From Plesiomonas sp051652165 (GTDB lineage Bacteria > Pseudomonadota > Gammaproteobacteria > Enterobacterales > CAMTGL01): 64,000 bases of DNA. Made by a program: the position numbers and the translations under genes. Location: assembly GCF_051652165.1 (NCBI RefSeq), contig NZ_JBOFTR010000016.1, forward strand, positions 485,778-549,777, written 5' to 3'. Positions 44,200-52,774 of the stretch are shown here, in pieces (the first letter of the stretch is position 1; every line of letters starts with the position of its first letter). The notes under the pieces are model-generated. The model had not been told where the DNA came from and searched no databases. It worked only from the letters and a program-made list of their open reading frames with translations.

Positions 44200-45264
44200 C
44201 TAACGCACGTTCAGGTGGGAGGCTAATCCGGTGTGGATTCTGCGCAATAGTGTTTCGGTGGAACCCCAGTCAATACAAGCATCGGTGACCGAGACACCGT
44301 AGGCCATCTGATCACGTGGTTGTTCTGCTGACTGGTTACCCGCCTGTAAATGACTTTCCAGCATGATACCAATAATTGCACGGTTACCGGCTTGAATTTG
44401 GGCAACAACTTCATCGGCAACCGCCGGCTGACGACGATAATCTTTATTTGAATTGCTGTGGCTACAATCAACCATTAGCGCACTTGGCAAACCTGCTTTG
44501 GCCATTTCAGCCTGACACAAGGCAATATCTTCTGCCGAATAGTTCGGCTTTTTTCCGCCGCGTAAAATAACGTGCCCATCAGGGTTGCCCTGTGTTTGTA
44601 ACAACGCGACCTGACCGGCCTGATTAATTCCCATAAAACGGTGCGACATAGACGCCGCTTTCATCGCATTAATGGCGGTACTCAGACTACCATCAGTACC
44701 ATTTTTAAAACCAACAGGCATGGATAACCCTGAAGCCATCTCTCGGTGGGTTTGTGATTCTGTTGTTCGTGCACCAATGGCTGACCAACTGAACAGATCG
44801 CCAATATATTGCGGGCTGATCGGGTCAAGGGCTTCAGTGGCCAGCGGCATGCCCATCTCATTTAAATCAATCAGCAGTGATCGGGCAATGTGCAACCCGG
44901 CTTCAACATCAAAAGAGCCATCCATATAAGGGTCGTTAATAAGCCCTTTCCAACCCACTGTGGTACGTGGTTTTTCAAAATAGACCCGCATCACAATATA
45001 GAGGTGATCACACAATTGGTTGGAAAGCACTTGTAAACGGCGAGCATACTCAAGCGCGGCGTCGGTATCGTGAATCGAACAGGGCCCGCAAACCACCAGT
45101 AAACGCGGATCACGGTGGTGAATAATATCCGCAATTGTCTGGCGTGATGCGGCAATGTGATTCAAAACCTGTTCACTGGCCGGTAATTTATCTTTTAGTG
45201 CATCAGGGGTAATCATCACCTGTTCGGCGCTAATATGAACATTATTTACGTGATCTCGCTGCAT
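44200..45264 (-). CDS. aroF: DAHP synthase, tyrosine-regulated type
   Basis: 354 residues from the ATG at 45264 (AAGGA seven bases before). A class-I DAHP synthase: LLVVCGPCSIHD, MRVYFEKPRTTVGWKGLINDPYMDGSFDVEAGL, GARTTESQTHREMASGLSMPVGFKNGTDG, ALMVDCSHSNSNKDYRRQP and GIMLESHL match AroF/G/H throughout. It joins phosphoenolpyruvate and erythrose-4-phosphate, the first shikimate step. I call aroF, the Tyr-sensitive isozyme, because it heads an operon with tyrA and has TyrR-box-like operators upstream; sequence alone cannot prove the inhibitor. Confidence 0.93.
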   Translation of the reverse strand: MQRDHVNNVHISAEQVMITPDALKDKLPASEQVLNHIAASRQTIADIIHHRDPRLLVVCGPCSIHDTDAALEYARRLQVLSNQLCDHLYIVMRVYFEKPRTTVGWKGLINDPYMDGSFDVEAGLHIARSLLIDLNEMGMPLATEALDPISPQYIGDLFSWSAIGARTTESQTHREMASGLSMPVGFKNGTDGSLSTAINAMKAASMSHRFMGINQAGQVALLQTQGNPDGHVILRGGKKPNYSAEDIALCQAEMAKAGLPSALMVDCSHSNSNKDYRRQPAVADEVVAQIQAGNRAIIGIMLESHLQAGNQSAEQPRDQMAYGVSVTDACIDWGSTETLLRRIHTGLASHLNVR

Positions 45265-45369
45265 TTTATCATCCTTGGTCGTCGGCATTACAACATAAGA
45301 GAGACAAGATAAGTCAGTGCTACCTCAGTGTTGAGCTTCTCTACCCTTATTAACGTAGAGGGTTTCGTT

Positions 45370-45397
45370 ACAATACCAAGATGCGTAAAGTTTTCAA
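45370..45397 (-). promoter_or_regulatory. Putative promoter of aroF-tyrA
   Basis: On the minus strand TTGAAA (45392-45397), 16 bases, TATTGT (45370-45375). It lies about 100 bases before the start of aroF, with the TyrR-like boxes just upstream. Confidence 0.5.
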
Positions 45398-45405
45398 TCC
45401 ATATG

Positions 45406-45423
45406 TGTAACGATTTTATTACC
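45406..45423. promoter_or_regulatory. Weak TyrR-box-like site
   Basis: TGTAAC-N6-ATTACC, three mismatches to TGTAAA-N6-TTTACA. Its centre is 42 bp (four helical turns) from the strong box, which is the phasing seen for cooperating TyrR hexamers. Confidence 0.4.
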
Positions 45424-45447
45424 AAATCGACTTAGCAAGCTGATTTT

Positions 45448-45465
45448 TGTATATTTTAATTTACA
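45448..45465. promoter_or_regulatory. Strong TyrR-box-like site
   Basis: TGTATA-TTTTAA-TTTACA differs from the TyrR consensus TGTAAA-N6-TTTACA at one base. It lies upstream of the aroF promoter, between aroF and dcuB. Confidence 0.7.
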
Positions 45466-45526
45466 CTGAGCTCAGGGTATCCATGAAAATCTCATCTTTT
45501 ACGCTACTCTTTGATTGTTGGTTATC

Positions 45527-45540
45527 TGATATATATCACT
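45527..45540. promoter_or_regulatory. FNR-like site upstream of dcuB
   Basis: cTGAT-ATAT-ATCAc keeps the TGAT-N4-ATCA core of the FNR consensus TTGAT-N4-ATCAA. It is centred about 116 bases before the dcuB start. E. coli dcuB is activated by FNR. Confidence 0.55.
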
Positions 45541-45649
45541 CTTCTTTTTTAGGTTCGGTGATCGTCTACTCTGTTTTATAAGGGTAAAGCCATAATAATG
45601 TACGTTAATTATCAAAGTGATAGAAAACGTATAATCAGGGATTGGTTTT

Positions 45650-46996
45650 ATGATCATGTTACAGTTTGCAGTGGTTTTACTGTGTTTACTGATTGGAACT
45701 CGCTTTGGCGGCATGGGCTTAGGTTTAATCAGTGGTATCGGGTTATTTATACTCAGTTTTGTTTTTGGCTTGATGCCGGGTGAGCCGCCCGTTAGCGTTA
45801 TGCTAACAATTCTTGCCGTCATTGGTTGTGCTTCTGTACTGCAAACTGCTGGCGGGCTTAATGTTCTAATGCAATATGCAGAGCGTCTGCTGCGTCGCCA
45901 TCCACAATACATCACCATTCTTGCACCGCTCACCACTTGGACATTGACCTTCCTGTGTGGTACTGGGCATGTGGTCTACACGATGTTCCCGATCATCTCG
46001 GATATCGCCATTAAGAAGAATATCCGACCAGAACGCCCAATGGCAGTGGCATCAGTGGCCTCACAAATGGCGATCTGTGCCTCACCGGTATCTGTCGCGG
46101 TTGTCTCACTACTTTCTATTCTGGCAGCGAAACAAGGTGTTGGCGAAGCCATCAGTATGCTGACCCTGCTGGCAATCTCGATTCCGGCATCATTGTGTGG
46201 TGTGCTGGTTGCAGCGTTGTGGAGTTTACTTCGAGGTAAAGATCTGGATGTTGATCCTGAATTTCAAGCCAAACTGAAAGATCCTAAGCTACGTGACTAT
46301 ATCTATGGAGGGAATAGCACACTGCTTAATACCTCATTCCCAAAAGAGTCTTATTGGGCGACGGCTATTTTCTTCGCTGCTATTGGTGTAGTGGTACTGC
46401 TTGGTGCATTTGATCAACTACGCCCCGTGTTTGATCTGGGTGATGGAAAGAGCAAAATGCTATCAATGAACATCGCTATTCAGATGATGATGTTGATTGC
46501 CGGTGCGCTGATCTTAATGCTGTGCAAAGTTAAACCGGGTGAAATAGCAAACAGTGCCGTATTTAAAGCAGGTATGGTTGCCATATTTTCTGTATTTGGT
46601 GTGGCATGGATGAGCGATACCTTTTTCCAAGCACACATGGTTTTGCTTAAAGAGAGTCTGGCCGATGTTGTGGTTGCCCACCCATGGACTTATGCGCTGG
46701 TACTCTTTTTAGTGTCAAAGCTGGTTAATAGTCAAGCGGCGGCACTCACGGCTATCGCACCGATGGGCTTGGCGTTAGGTGTTGATCCCAAAATGATTGT
46801 GGCGTTCTTTCCGGCGTGTTATGGCTATTTTGTGTTGCCAACCTACCCAAGTGATCTCGCCTGTATCGGTTTTGATCGCTCAGGAACAACCCATATTGGT
46901 AAATTCATTATTAACCACAGTTTTATTGCTCCTGGGTTAATCGGTGTTTCTACTGCCAGTGCTGTGGGTTTCTTGTTGGTCAAAACGTTTTTTTAA
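45650..46996 (+). CDS. dcuB: Anaerobic C4-dicarboxylate antiporter DcuB
   Basis: A 448-residue DcuA/DcuB carrier with about ten membrane segments. Blocks matching E. coli DcuB: RFGGMGLGLISGIGLFIL, GGLNVLMQYAERLLRRHPQYITILAPLTTWTLTFLCGTGHVVYT, NIRPERPMAVASVASQMAICASPVSVAVVSL, and the C-terminal SKLVNSQAAALTAIAP, YFVLPTYPSDLACIGFDRSGTTHIGKFIINHSFIAPGLIGV. A GDGKSKMLSMNIAIQM stretch in the middle fits DcuB better than DcuA. It exchanges fumarate or aspartate for succinate during fumarate respiration. No dcuR/dcuS or fumB is adjacent. Confidence 0.92.
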   Translation: MIMLQFAVVLLCLLIGTRFGGMGLGLISGIGLFILSFVFGLMPGEPPVSVMLTILAVIGCASVLQTAGGLNVLMQYAERLLRRHPQYITILAPLTTWTLTFLCGTGHVVYTMFPIISDIAIKKNIRPERPMAVASVASQMAICASPVSVAVVSLLSILAAKQGVGEAISMLTLLAISIPASLCGVLVAALWSLLRGKDLDVDPEFQAKLKDPKLRDYIYGGNSTLLNTSFPKESYWATAIFFAAIGVVVLLGAFDQLRPVFDLGDGKSKMLSMNIAIQMMMLIAGALILMLCKVKPGEIANSAVFKAGMVAIFSVFGVAWMSDTFFQAHMVLLKESLADVVVAHPWTYALVLFLVSKLVNSQAAALTAIAPMGLALGVDPKMIVAFFPACYGYFVLPTYPSDLACIGFDRSGTTHIGKFIINHSFIAPGLIGVSTASAVGFLLVKTFF

Positions 46997-47490
46997 GCTC
47001 TTTTAAGAAAAATAACACGGGGTTGATTGAGACAGTTCCTCCCCCTTATATCGAATGATGTAGCCATGTGTGGCTATCTAGAGCATATATGGCTATATGA
47101 AAATTGATAAAGTCAAAATATTTTATATACATATTTATTATAAGTAGTCCAATATATTCTTGAAAACTTGCCCTTTCTCTGATGCCCATCTAATTTAATA
47201 TCAATTATCTGTTCTCTATCACTTCTATAAAATGAAAGTTGATTTTAAATAAATTAATAAAATAAAAAGTCAAATAACCGACACTACAATCGAATATCCA
47301 TAAAAAATAATTCAAATAAATGACAGAAACAGAACCCATTTCCATTTAAATATGCAACTTATTTAAATCATAAAATAGAAAACAAAAATAATAAAGACAT
47401 TCTCGTACATTGTTCGCCAATAATAAATCATTGCATTTCATATTAAACGAAAGATAATAACGAGCCATTTTATTAATTTTAAAAGGGAGC
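46997..47490. other. AT-rich gap before the M66 protease gene
   Basis: About 490 bases, very AT-rich. A small TAGCCA-TGTG-TGGCTA hairpin lies at 47061-47076. It holds the promoter of the metalloprotease gene; no gene or clear dcuB terminator is seen. Confidence 0.55.
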
Positions 47491-50400
47491 ATGGCATTGA
47501 ATACTCACCATCTGACAAATAAAAAAAACAAGCAAAAAACAATATCATTAAGTTTATTCTCTCTGTCTTTTTTAACTGCCTATCCATTGTATGCAGCGGA
47601 AATTGACTGTCGTTCACTTTCTCTATGGAATAACACCCAAATTTTTGTTGGGGGAGATCAAGCTCAACATAATAATGCTGCATATAAAGCAAATTGGTGG
47701 ACGCAGGGGAATAATCCCGGACAATACTCTAATGCCTACCAAGAGTGGTCACTATTAGGGCAATGTGCAAATGAACAACAGCCTCCTATAGCCCCAAATA
47801 ACCTGATTGTTAGTAGTATATCTGATACTGGAGCTGCATTTAGCTGGGAAGATCATATCGAGGATACACAATACTCAATGATATTACGCTCGCAAGATAA
47901 TAGTACACCAGCACGAGCATGGTCAGGCAGTGCACCAAATGAATATATTGGGGGTTTACAAGCCAGCACCGCATATCAGCTAGAGGTTAAAGCCTGCCAA
48001 GGTAATGCGTGTAGTAAACCCCAGAGCATGACATTTACAACTACAACAGCACAGTTAGGCTTTACTGATGCATTAATCCCCATTAATGAGCTCTCTGGTG
48101 ATTTACACGGCCAAATTACCTTCGCCCAAACGCACACAACCAGCAGTAATAAAGCGAAAAATGCTGACGTTCGCCGCCCAGATTTAGTCATTGAACGTGA
48201 TGCTCTGTTAATGTTCACCCCCGTAAATAACATACCTGAACAACAATATGATGTGCATCGTGTGGCTGTAGAGATTTATCAGCAAGGTGTTTTAATCGAA
48301 CGCTTAGATATGTCTCCACCCAGTGCATTACCTCTGAGTGATCAACCTGATAATGGTCGCCAAAAGGTTATCTATTCACGTACAGCATGGAGTATTCCTC
48401 TTTCATGGAAATATATGAAACCTGGTCTCTCATTGCGTTTTATTGATGGACAAGGCCGTTATGGTGAGTTGCCTACTCAACAAATAGGATTCTCTGGCGC
48501 ACCGGAATTAGTCATCCAAAATATTGATTTGGGGTTTTTAACACAGCCTCGCGATAAAAATCTTGTATTAAAAGAGTTAGCTGTATTAGCTGCTGATTAT
48601 TTCCAAAAAATACCTGTATCACGTCTTATTATGGCTGACTACACTATGGGATATTTCCCAAAGGTAACGCTGCCAAACGGTAAAGTATATACCGAACGCA
48701 GTGATGTTGATGGCGGTGTATATGACGGAGATATGCGTGGCGATATAGGCAAAGCCTTGGTCTCTATCGGTATTAATAATGCTAACTTTGGTATTACTGA
48801 TACAGCAGGAAATTCACAATACTATGATCGCTATTTTAACCATATTACTGCCCACACTAGTATTGGTATTTACCAAAATGGTACCGTTATACATGGTTTA
48901 AGTGGTGGCGGTGGTATTGTTACCCTCTATGATACAATTGGAAATGAGTGGTCACATGAATTAGGACATAATTATGGGCTTGGCCACTATCCGAATAAAG
49001 CCTCGGTACAGAGTCAATTTACCGGCTGGGGATATGATGCTCGCTATCAACGTTTTATTGGCAACCTAAACTGGAGTAGCGCACCTATTAGCAACACTGC
49101 AGGGAATGAAACCATTGAACCTTTTGCTAATCAATTTACGTATCTGCGCGATACTATGGCAGGAGGAATGGCACAAGGTTTAATCAGCCGCTATACTTTG
49201 CATCACCAAGCTACAGCACGCCAAACTCAGCAGTGGCTCAATGCCAGTTTAAAACTGGATAAAAATAGCCCTAGTGGTTATGCCCGTTGGAACGATGAGC
49301 AACAAACTTATCAAGCTGCAGAAACTGATCGCCCAGTTCCTTTGGAAATAGGTGTACCTGTAATTACGGTACTCGGTATTTACGATCCGCTGAACACAAA
49401 TCCAAGCCAAATTTACCCGTTATTGTACTCAAATTACGGTAACTTATTCCGCCAACCAGCACCCAATGTTGCCACCGCCTATCCTGAGGGCTGGATCTCG
49501 TATCAAGACCTAACACCAGAACAAAAAACAGCCAATATCTGGCAAACATTACCTGTTGCAGGTAATGAATATCTATTATGTAAGTTTGATTATGCCTCTC
49601 CATCAGGTACACGTATGGATTTTGTCGGCTATGTTGATCCGGCAACTCAGCAGTGTACAGGCGGCTCAGATATCTATTTTGCAGATAGTAACGGCCAGCG
49701 CCACACGATCTCTTCAGAGGTAAATGCATTTAGCTTACGCTCTAAATTTGGTGATGAGCAAATCACGTACACCCCACAAATTGGCAGTGATGAAAAAACT
49801 CTCTGTTATCTCAATCTTGATGGCTTCTATGGCGCAGGTTATATCGAAAATAGCCAATGCCGTCAGGTTGAAGGGGTTAAATGGAAAAACAGGAAAAATT
49901 GGAGCTTCCGAGTAAATAACAGTACGGTAACCACTTATTCCACACAATCGCAACGTCAGTGTATGCTAGTTGTTAATACGCAAGATGGGCAAGAGCAGCG
50001 TATTGCATTGCATAACACCCGATACTTACAAAATCAGAGTAATAAATTCCATCTTAATTTACCGGCAGATAACCACCCAACAGAGATAAAAGTGCTCTGT
50101 GATGATGGCCAATCACAAACCGTACTTGATACTCTGCAAACACCGGTTAATCCACAAGCGAGTCAACTCAGTGGCCCTGCCATTATTGGGCAACAAGAAG
50201 CCTATAATGCGGTCCTATCACAATTGCCATCAGGTTGGTTCTCACATCCAAACGATTTTAATCCTTTAAATATATCGGCACTGGATAAAGCATTTCTTGC
50301 ACAAATACCTGTATTTGGTGAAAGCTTCCCCGTATGTCGTTTTACTTTTACCGATGAAGATCAAACGCGCATATTGCATGGTTACGTTGAAACAATCAAT

Positions 50401-50709
50401 GATCAACAGTACCGTTGTACTGGTGGCCAAAACATCACATACCAAACACAAAAAGGCGAAAAAGTACATTTTCAATCTGAAATTAACCAGTTTGAATGGC
50501 TATCACTGAATAACCCGCAAAGTATTGGTCATAAAGTCACTGCTCTAGACAATGATGATCGTGCGTTATGTTATATCAATCAGGCCAATTTTTATGGTGC
50601 AGGTTTTATGAATGAACAAGGGCAATGTGTTCAAACCCCTGAAGTTTATTGGTCAAACGGCAACCGTTGGATATTTTCAGGAAAATATCAGCAATATACA
50701 TTCCGTTAA
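47491..50709 (+). CDS. Secreted M66 metalloprotease (StcE/TagA-like) with chitin-binding module
   Basis: 1072 residues. A signal peptide (cleavage near YAAE, residue 34) precedes a CBM5/12 module (about 40-90; YKANWWTQGNNPG), an FN3-like domain (about 100-185), then the M66 catalytic domain with zinc motif H489-E490-L-G-H493-N-Y-G-L-G-H499. The C-terminal third (from about 640) shows a doubled arrangement: two copies of a C-R/K-F-x-GYV-x-QCTGG module and two of a LCYLN-x(3)-FYGAGY-x(4)-QC-V module. M66 members such as StcE and V. cholerae TagA cut mucin-type glycoproteins; that substrate is inference. GGGAG immediately precedes the ATG. Unlinked to a secretion system; type II export is likely. 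Confidence 0.88.
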   Translation: MALNTHHLTNKKNKQKTISLSLFSLSFLTAYPLYAAEIDCRSLSLWNNTQIFVGGDQAQHNNAAYKANWWTQGNNPGQYSNAYQEWSLLGQCANEQQPPIAPNNLIVSSISDTGAAFSWEDHIEDTQYSMILRSQDNSTPARAWSGSAPNEYIGGLQASTAYQLEVKACQGNACSKPQSMTFTTTTAQLGFTDALIPINELSGDLHGQITFAQTHTTSSNKAKNADVRRPDLVIERDALLMFTPVNNIPEQQYDVHRVAVEIYQQGVLIERLDMSPPSALPLSDQPDNGRQKVIYSRTAWSIPLSWKYMKPGLSLRFIDGQGRYGELPTQQIGFSGAPELVIQNIDLGFLTQPRDKNLVLKELAVLAADYFQKIPVSRLIMADYTMGYFPKVTLPNGKVYTERSDVDGGVYDGDMRGDIGKALVSIGINNANFGITDTAGNSQYYDRYFNHITAHTSIGIYQNGTVIHGLSGGGGIVTLYDTIGNEWSHELGHNYGLGHYPNKASVQSQFTGWGYDARYQRFIGNLNWSSAPISNTAGNETIEPFANQFTYLRDTMAGGMAQGLISRYTLHHQATARQTQQWLNASLKLDKNSPSGYARWNDEQQTYQAAETDRPVPLEIGVPVITVLGIYDPLNTNPSQIYPLLYSNYGNLFRQPAPNVATAYPEGWISYQDLTPEQKTANIWQTLPVAGNEYLLCKFDYASPSGTRMDFVGYVDPATQQCTGGSDIYFADSNGQRHTISSEVNAFSLRSKFGDEQITYTPQIGSDEKTLCYLNLDGFYGAGYIENSQCRQVEGVKWKNRKNWSFRVNNSTVTTYSTQSQRQCMLVVNTQDGQEQRIALHNTRYLQNQSNKFHLNLPADNHPTEIKVLCDDGQSQTVLDTLQTPVNPQASQLSGPAIIGQQEAYNAVLSQLPSGWFSHPNDFNPLNISALDKAFLAQIPVFGESFPVCRFTFTDEDQTRILHGYVETINDQQYRCTGGQNITYQTQKGEKVHFQSEINQFEWLSLNNPQSIGHKVTALDNDDRALCYINQANFYGAGFMNEQGQCVQTPEVYWSNGNRWIFSGKYQQYTFR

Positions 50710-51068
50710 CGCGAAAATACCCGACATTAACCCCTACACAGTTTATTCTGGTAAGCATTAGCCCCATACTTAGTAGGAAAATAGCTGTAAATAAAGCGCA
50801 AGGCGATCTTATGATCGCCTTTTTTAATATAAGAAATGTTTATATCGCCAATAATGCCTCATTCTATATTCTATTGCAGACTCTGTTTTATTGTTTCATT
50901 CTTTTAAAAGCCCGTTTTCAGAAGCAAATTTTTGCTAATGTCTAAGACAGTAAGAAATACACTATTGAAACGAGCAATAAAAAAAAGCACTCAGTCGGTG
51001 AGATCATACTGTATTACTAACGTATTTACATACTGACTAAAACTTATACATTATGCGAGATAAACAAA
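50710..51068. other. Gap after the M66 protease gene
   Basis: About 360 bases with the protease terminator at 50799-50826 and the GNAT promoter region. An overlapping open frame at 50649-50945 is not credible. Confidence 0.55.
50799..50826 (+). terminator. Rho-independent terminator of the M66 protease gene
   Basis: AAGGCGATC pairs with GATCGCCTT over a 4-nt loop, followed by six T, about 90 bases behind the stop codon. Confidence 0.9.
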
Positions 51069-51548
51069 ATGAGCACATCTCAACACACTGAAAAAAAAGC
51101 TAATATTACTATATTACGTGCAAATGTTGCTGACACAGCAAAAGTTGCACCGTTGTATGTGCAATACCGTGAATTTTATCATGTCGATCCACAACCCCAA
51201 CAAGCACAGGCTTTTTTGCACGAACGTCTAGAACAGAATCAATCAGTGATTTTCTATGCACAAGATGAAAAGCAAAATACTGTTGGCTTTACTCAACTCT
51301 ACCCTGCATTTTGCTCTTTGCAAATGAAACCTATTTGGTATTTATACGATCTGTTTGTTTCACCGAATGCCCGTAAACAAGGTATTGGTGAAGCATTACT
51401 GACCCATTGCAAACAATTTGGAGAGAAAACAGGAGCAGGCTTTGTTTTCTTACAGACTGGTGTAGAGAATACAACAGCGCAACGACTGTATGAAAAAATG
51501 GGTTATCAGCGTGATACTGAGTTTTATACTTATATGCAATCGTTATAA
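51069..51548 (+). CDS. GNAT-family N-acetyltransferase
   Basis: A 159-residue GNAT protein. Motif A is clear: WYLYDLFVSPNARKQGIGEALLTHCKQFG, with the acetyl-CoA loop R-K-Q-G-I-G, followed by motif B GFVFLQTGVENTTAQRLYEKMGYQRDTEFYTY. The N-terminal half (VAPLYVQYREFYH) resembles acetyltransferases that act on small amines or amino acids, but the substrate cannot be told. Monocistronic; it ends at a strong hairpin shared with the convergent gene. Confidence 0.88.
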   Translation: MSTSQHTEKKANITILRANVADTAKVAPLYVQYREFYHVDPQPQQAQAFLHERLEQNQSVIFYAQDEKQNTVGFTQLYPAFCSLQMKPIWYLYDLFVSPNARKQGIGEALLTHCKQFGEKTGAGFVFLQTGVENTTAQRLYEKMGYQRDTEFYTYMQSL

Positions 51549-51596
51549 CAGCATCAATTAAGCTATTGCTTACCTATATAGATAAAAATCATAATA

Positions 51597-51636
51597 TAAA
51601 ATACTAACTCTTTGCTAAAGAGTTAGTATTTTATTA
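51597..51636. terminator. Bidirectional terminator after the GNAT gene
   Basis: A perfect 15-bp stem (51599-51613 with 51617-51631) on a 3-nt loop, flanked by A-rich and T-rich sequence so it can serve both convergent genes. Confidence 0.85.
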
Positions 51637-51715
51637 TTTAACACAATAAAAATAAGTAAATACACACTGTCAAAGCACCAATCTACGCTAAACAAACAAT
51701 GTCTCTACTTATGTA

Positions 51716-52090
51716 TTAGTATACTTGTTGGCGTTTGCACTCTGCTGGGATTTTGGCGCTGACTGAATTAACATTGACTAACCGATAAACACCATCATAA
51801 TCCTCAGCAAACTCTCCCTGTGGTACATCTTCTGTCACTTCAAGATCAACATAAATTGGCTGATAAGGTTGGTTATTTTTATCTGCAGCCTCTTTCGCTT
51901 GTGTCCGCAATTGCGCTAAAGCCTCTGGCTCTCCGTTTAACCAATACACACTAGGATCATTACAAGGTTGAAAGGTTTCAACATCCTCACCCCATACATA
52001 CATCCCTTTCACTTGGATCGGATCATTTGCAGCATAAACACTTGATGCCGATAACATTAATGCTATGGATAGAATGATTTTTTTGATCAT
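51716..52090 (-). CDS. Small exported protein, NlpE C-terminal-like
   Basis: A 124-residue protein with a clear signal peptide (IKKIILSIALMLSASSVYA, cleavage about residue 21). The mature part starts DPIQVKGMYVWGEDVETFQPCNDPSVYWLNG and continues with a helix of QLRTQAKEA type, then PYQPIYVDLEVTE, and ends with a second Cys (ECKRQQ). The G-M-Y-x(6)-F-x-x-C pattern resembles the C-terminal OB-like domain of NlpE and related DUF proteins; that is a weak comparison. The two cysteines could form a disulphide. Function unknown; periplasmic location is likely. Confidence 0.75.
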   Translation of the reverse strand: MIKKIILSIALMLSASSVYAANDPIQVKGMYVWGEDVETFQPCNDPSVYWLNGEPEALAQLRTQAKEAADKNNQPYQPIYVDLEVTEDVPQGEFAEDYDGVYRLVNVNSVSAKIPAECKRQQVY

Positions 52091-52393
52091 AGTTATTTCA
52101 AGCCCCTACAACACACGTCAACACAGGTTATGCGCTTTAACAAAAAACGTCACTATATTGATTGAGACAACCAGAAATAGAAAGGTTCAGATAAAAAATA
52201 ATCGTAAATAAAAGAGTTAACCAAATAGAGGCAATTTCAGTAGTTATACGGAGCAAAAACAAAAAGAGCACAATAAGATAAAAAAACAGAGAAAAAATAC
52301 TATTTATCATACTGTATGATAAAAAAAAAGCGGTTAGCTTTTGCTAACCGCCAGAAATAGACTTAACTATTTTGAGAACGTATCGCGCAGCGA
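52091..52393. other. Gap between the exported protein gene and rplS
   Basis: About 300 AT-rich bases containing the terminator of the ribosomal operon and the promoter of the exported protein gene. Nothing else seen. Confidence 0.55.
52321..52351 (-). terminator. Rho-independent terminator of rpsP-rimM-trmD-rplS
   Basis: GCGGTTAGC (52330-52338) pairs with GCTAACCGC (52343-52351) over TTTT; the nine A at 52321-52329 give a T tract on the minus strand. It lies 43 bases behind rplS. Confidence 0.92.
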
Positions 52394-52741
52394 TTAGTTC
52401 AGACGCTCTTTAATACGAGCAGACTTACCAGAACGCTCACGCAGGTAGTACAGTTTCGCTTTACGAACAGCACCACGACGCTTAACAGCCATGCTGTCGA
52501 TCAGTGGAGAGTGAGTCTGGAACACACGCTCAACACCTTCGCCGTTAGAGATCTTACGTACTGTGAACGCAGAATGCAGACCGCGGTTACGCTTAGCGAT
52601 TACCACGCCCTCGAATGCCTGCAGACGCTTTTTGTCACCTTCAACAACCCAAACTTGTACAACTACGGTGTCACCAGGACGGAACGCAGGTACGTCTTGT
52701 TTTAGCTGCTCATCTTCCAATTGCTTAATGATATTGCTCAT
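52394..52741 (-). CDS. rplS: 50S ribosomal protein L19
   Basis: A 115-residue protein, the length of E. coli L19. The sequence FRPGDTVVVQVWVVEGDKKRLQAFEGVVIAKRNRGLHSAFTVRKISNGEGVERVFQTHSPLIDSMAVKRRGAVRKAKLYYLRERSGKSARIKERLN is L19 throughout (quoted only in part elsewhere). It sits at the 30S-50S interface. Last gene of the rpsP operon, 33 bases behind trmD. Confidence 0.98.
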   Translation of the reverse strand: MSNIIKQLEDEQLKQDVPAFRPGDTVVVQVWVVEGDKKRLQAFEGVVIAKRNRGLHSAFTVRKISNGEGVERVFQTHSPLIDSMAVKRRGAVRKAKLYYLRERSGKSARIKERLN

Positions 52742-52774
52742 AATTCTCTCTTTACCCTAGAATTAACTGAATCT

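Larger units (their letters stand above)
45265..45649. other. aroF-dcuB divergent regulatory region
   Basis: 385 bases with the aroF promoter and TyrR-like boxes on the left and an FNR-like site with the dcuB promoter on the right. A long minus-strand open frame crossing into dcuB (45499-45936) is a shadow of that gene. Confidence 0.7.

Noticed and set aside
45499..45936. Minus-strand 145-codon frame
   Set aside because: Mostly antisense to dcuB and overlapping the FNR-like regulatory site; basic and proline-rich composition without RBS.
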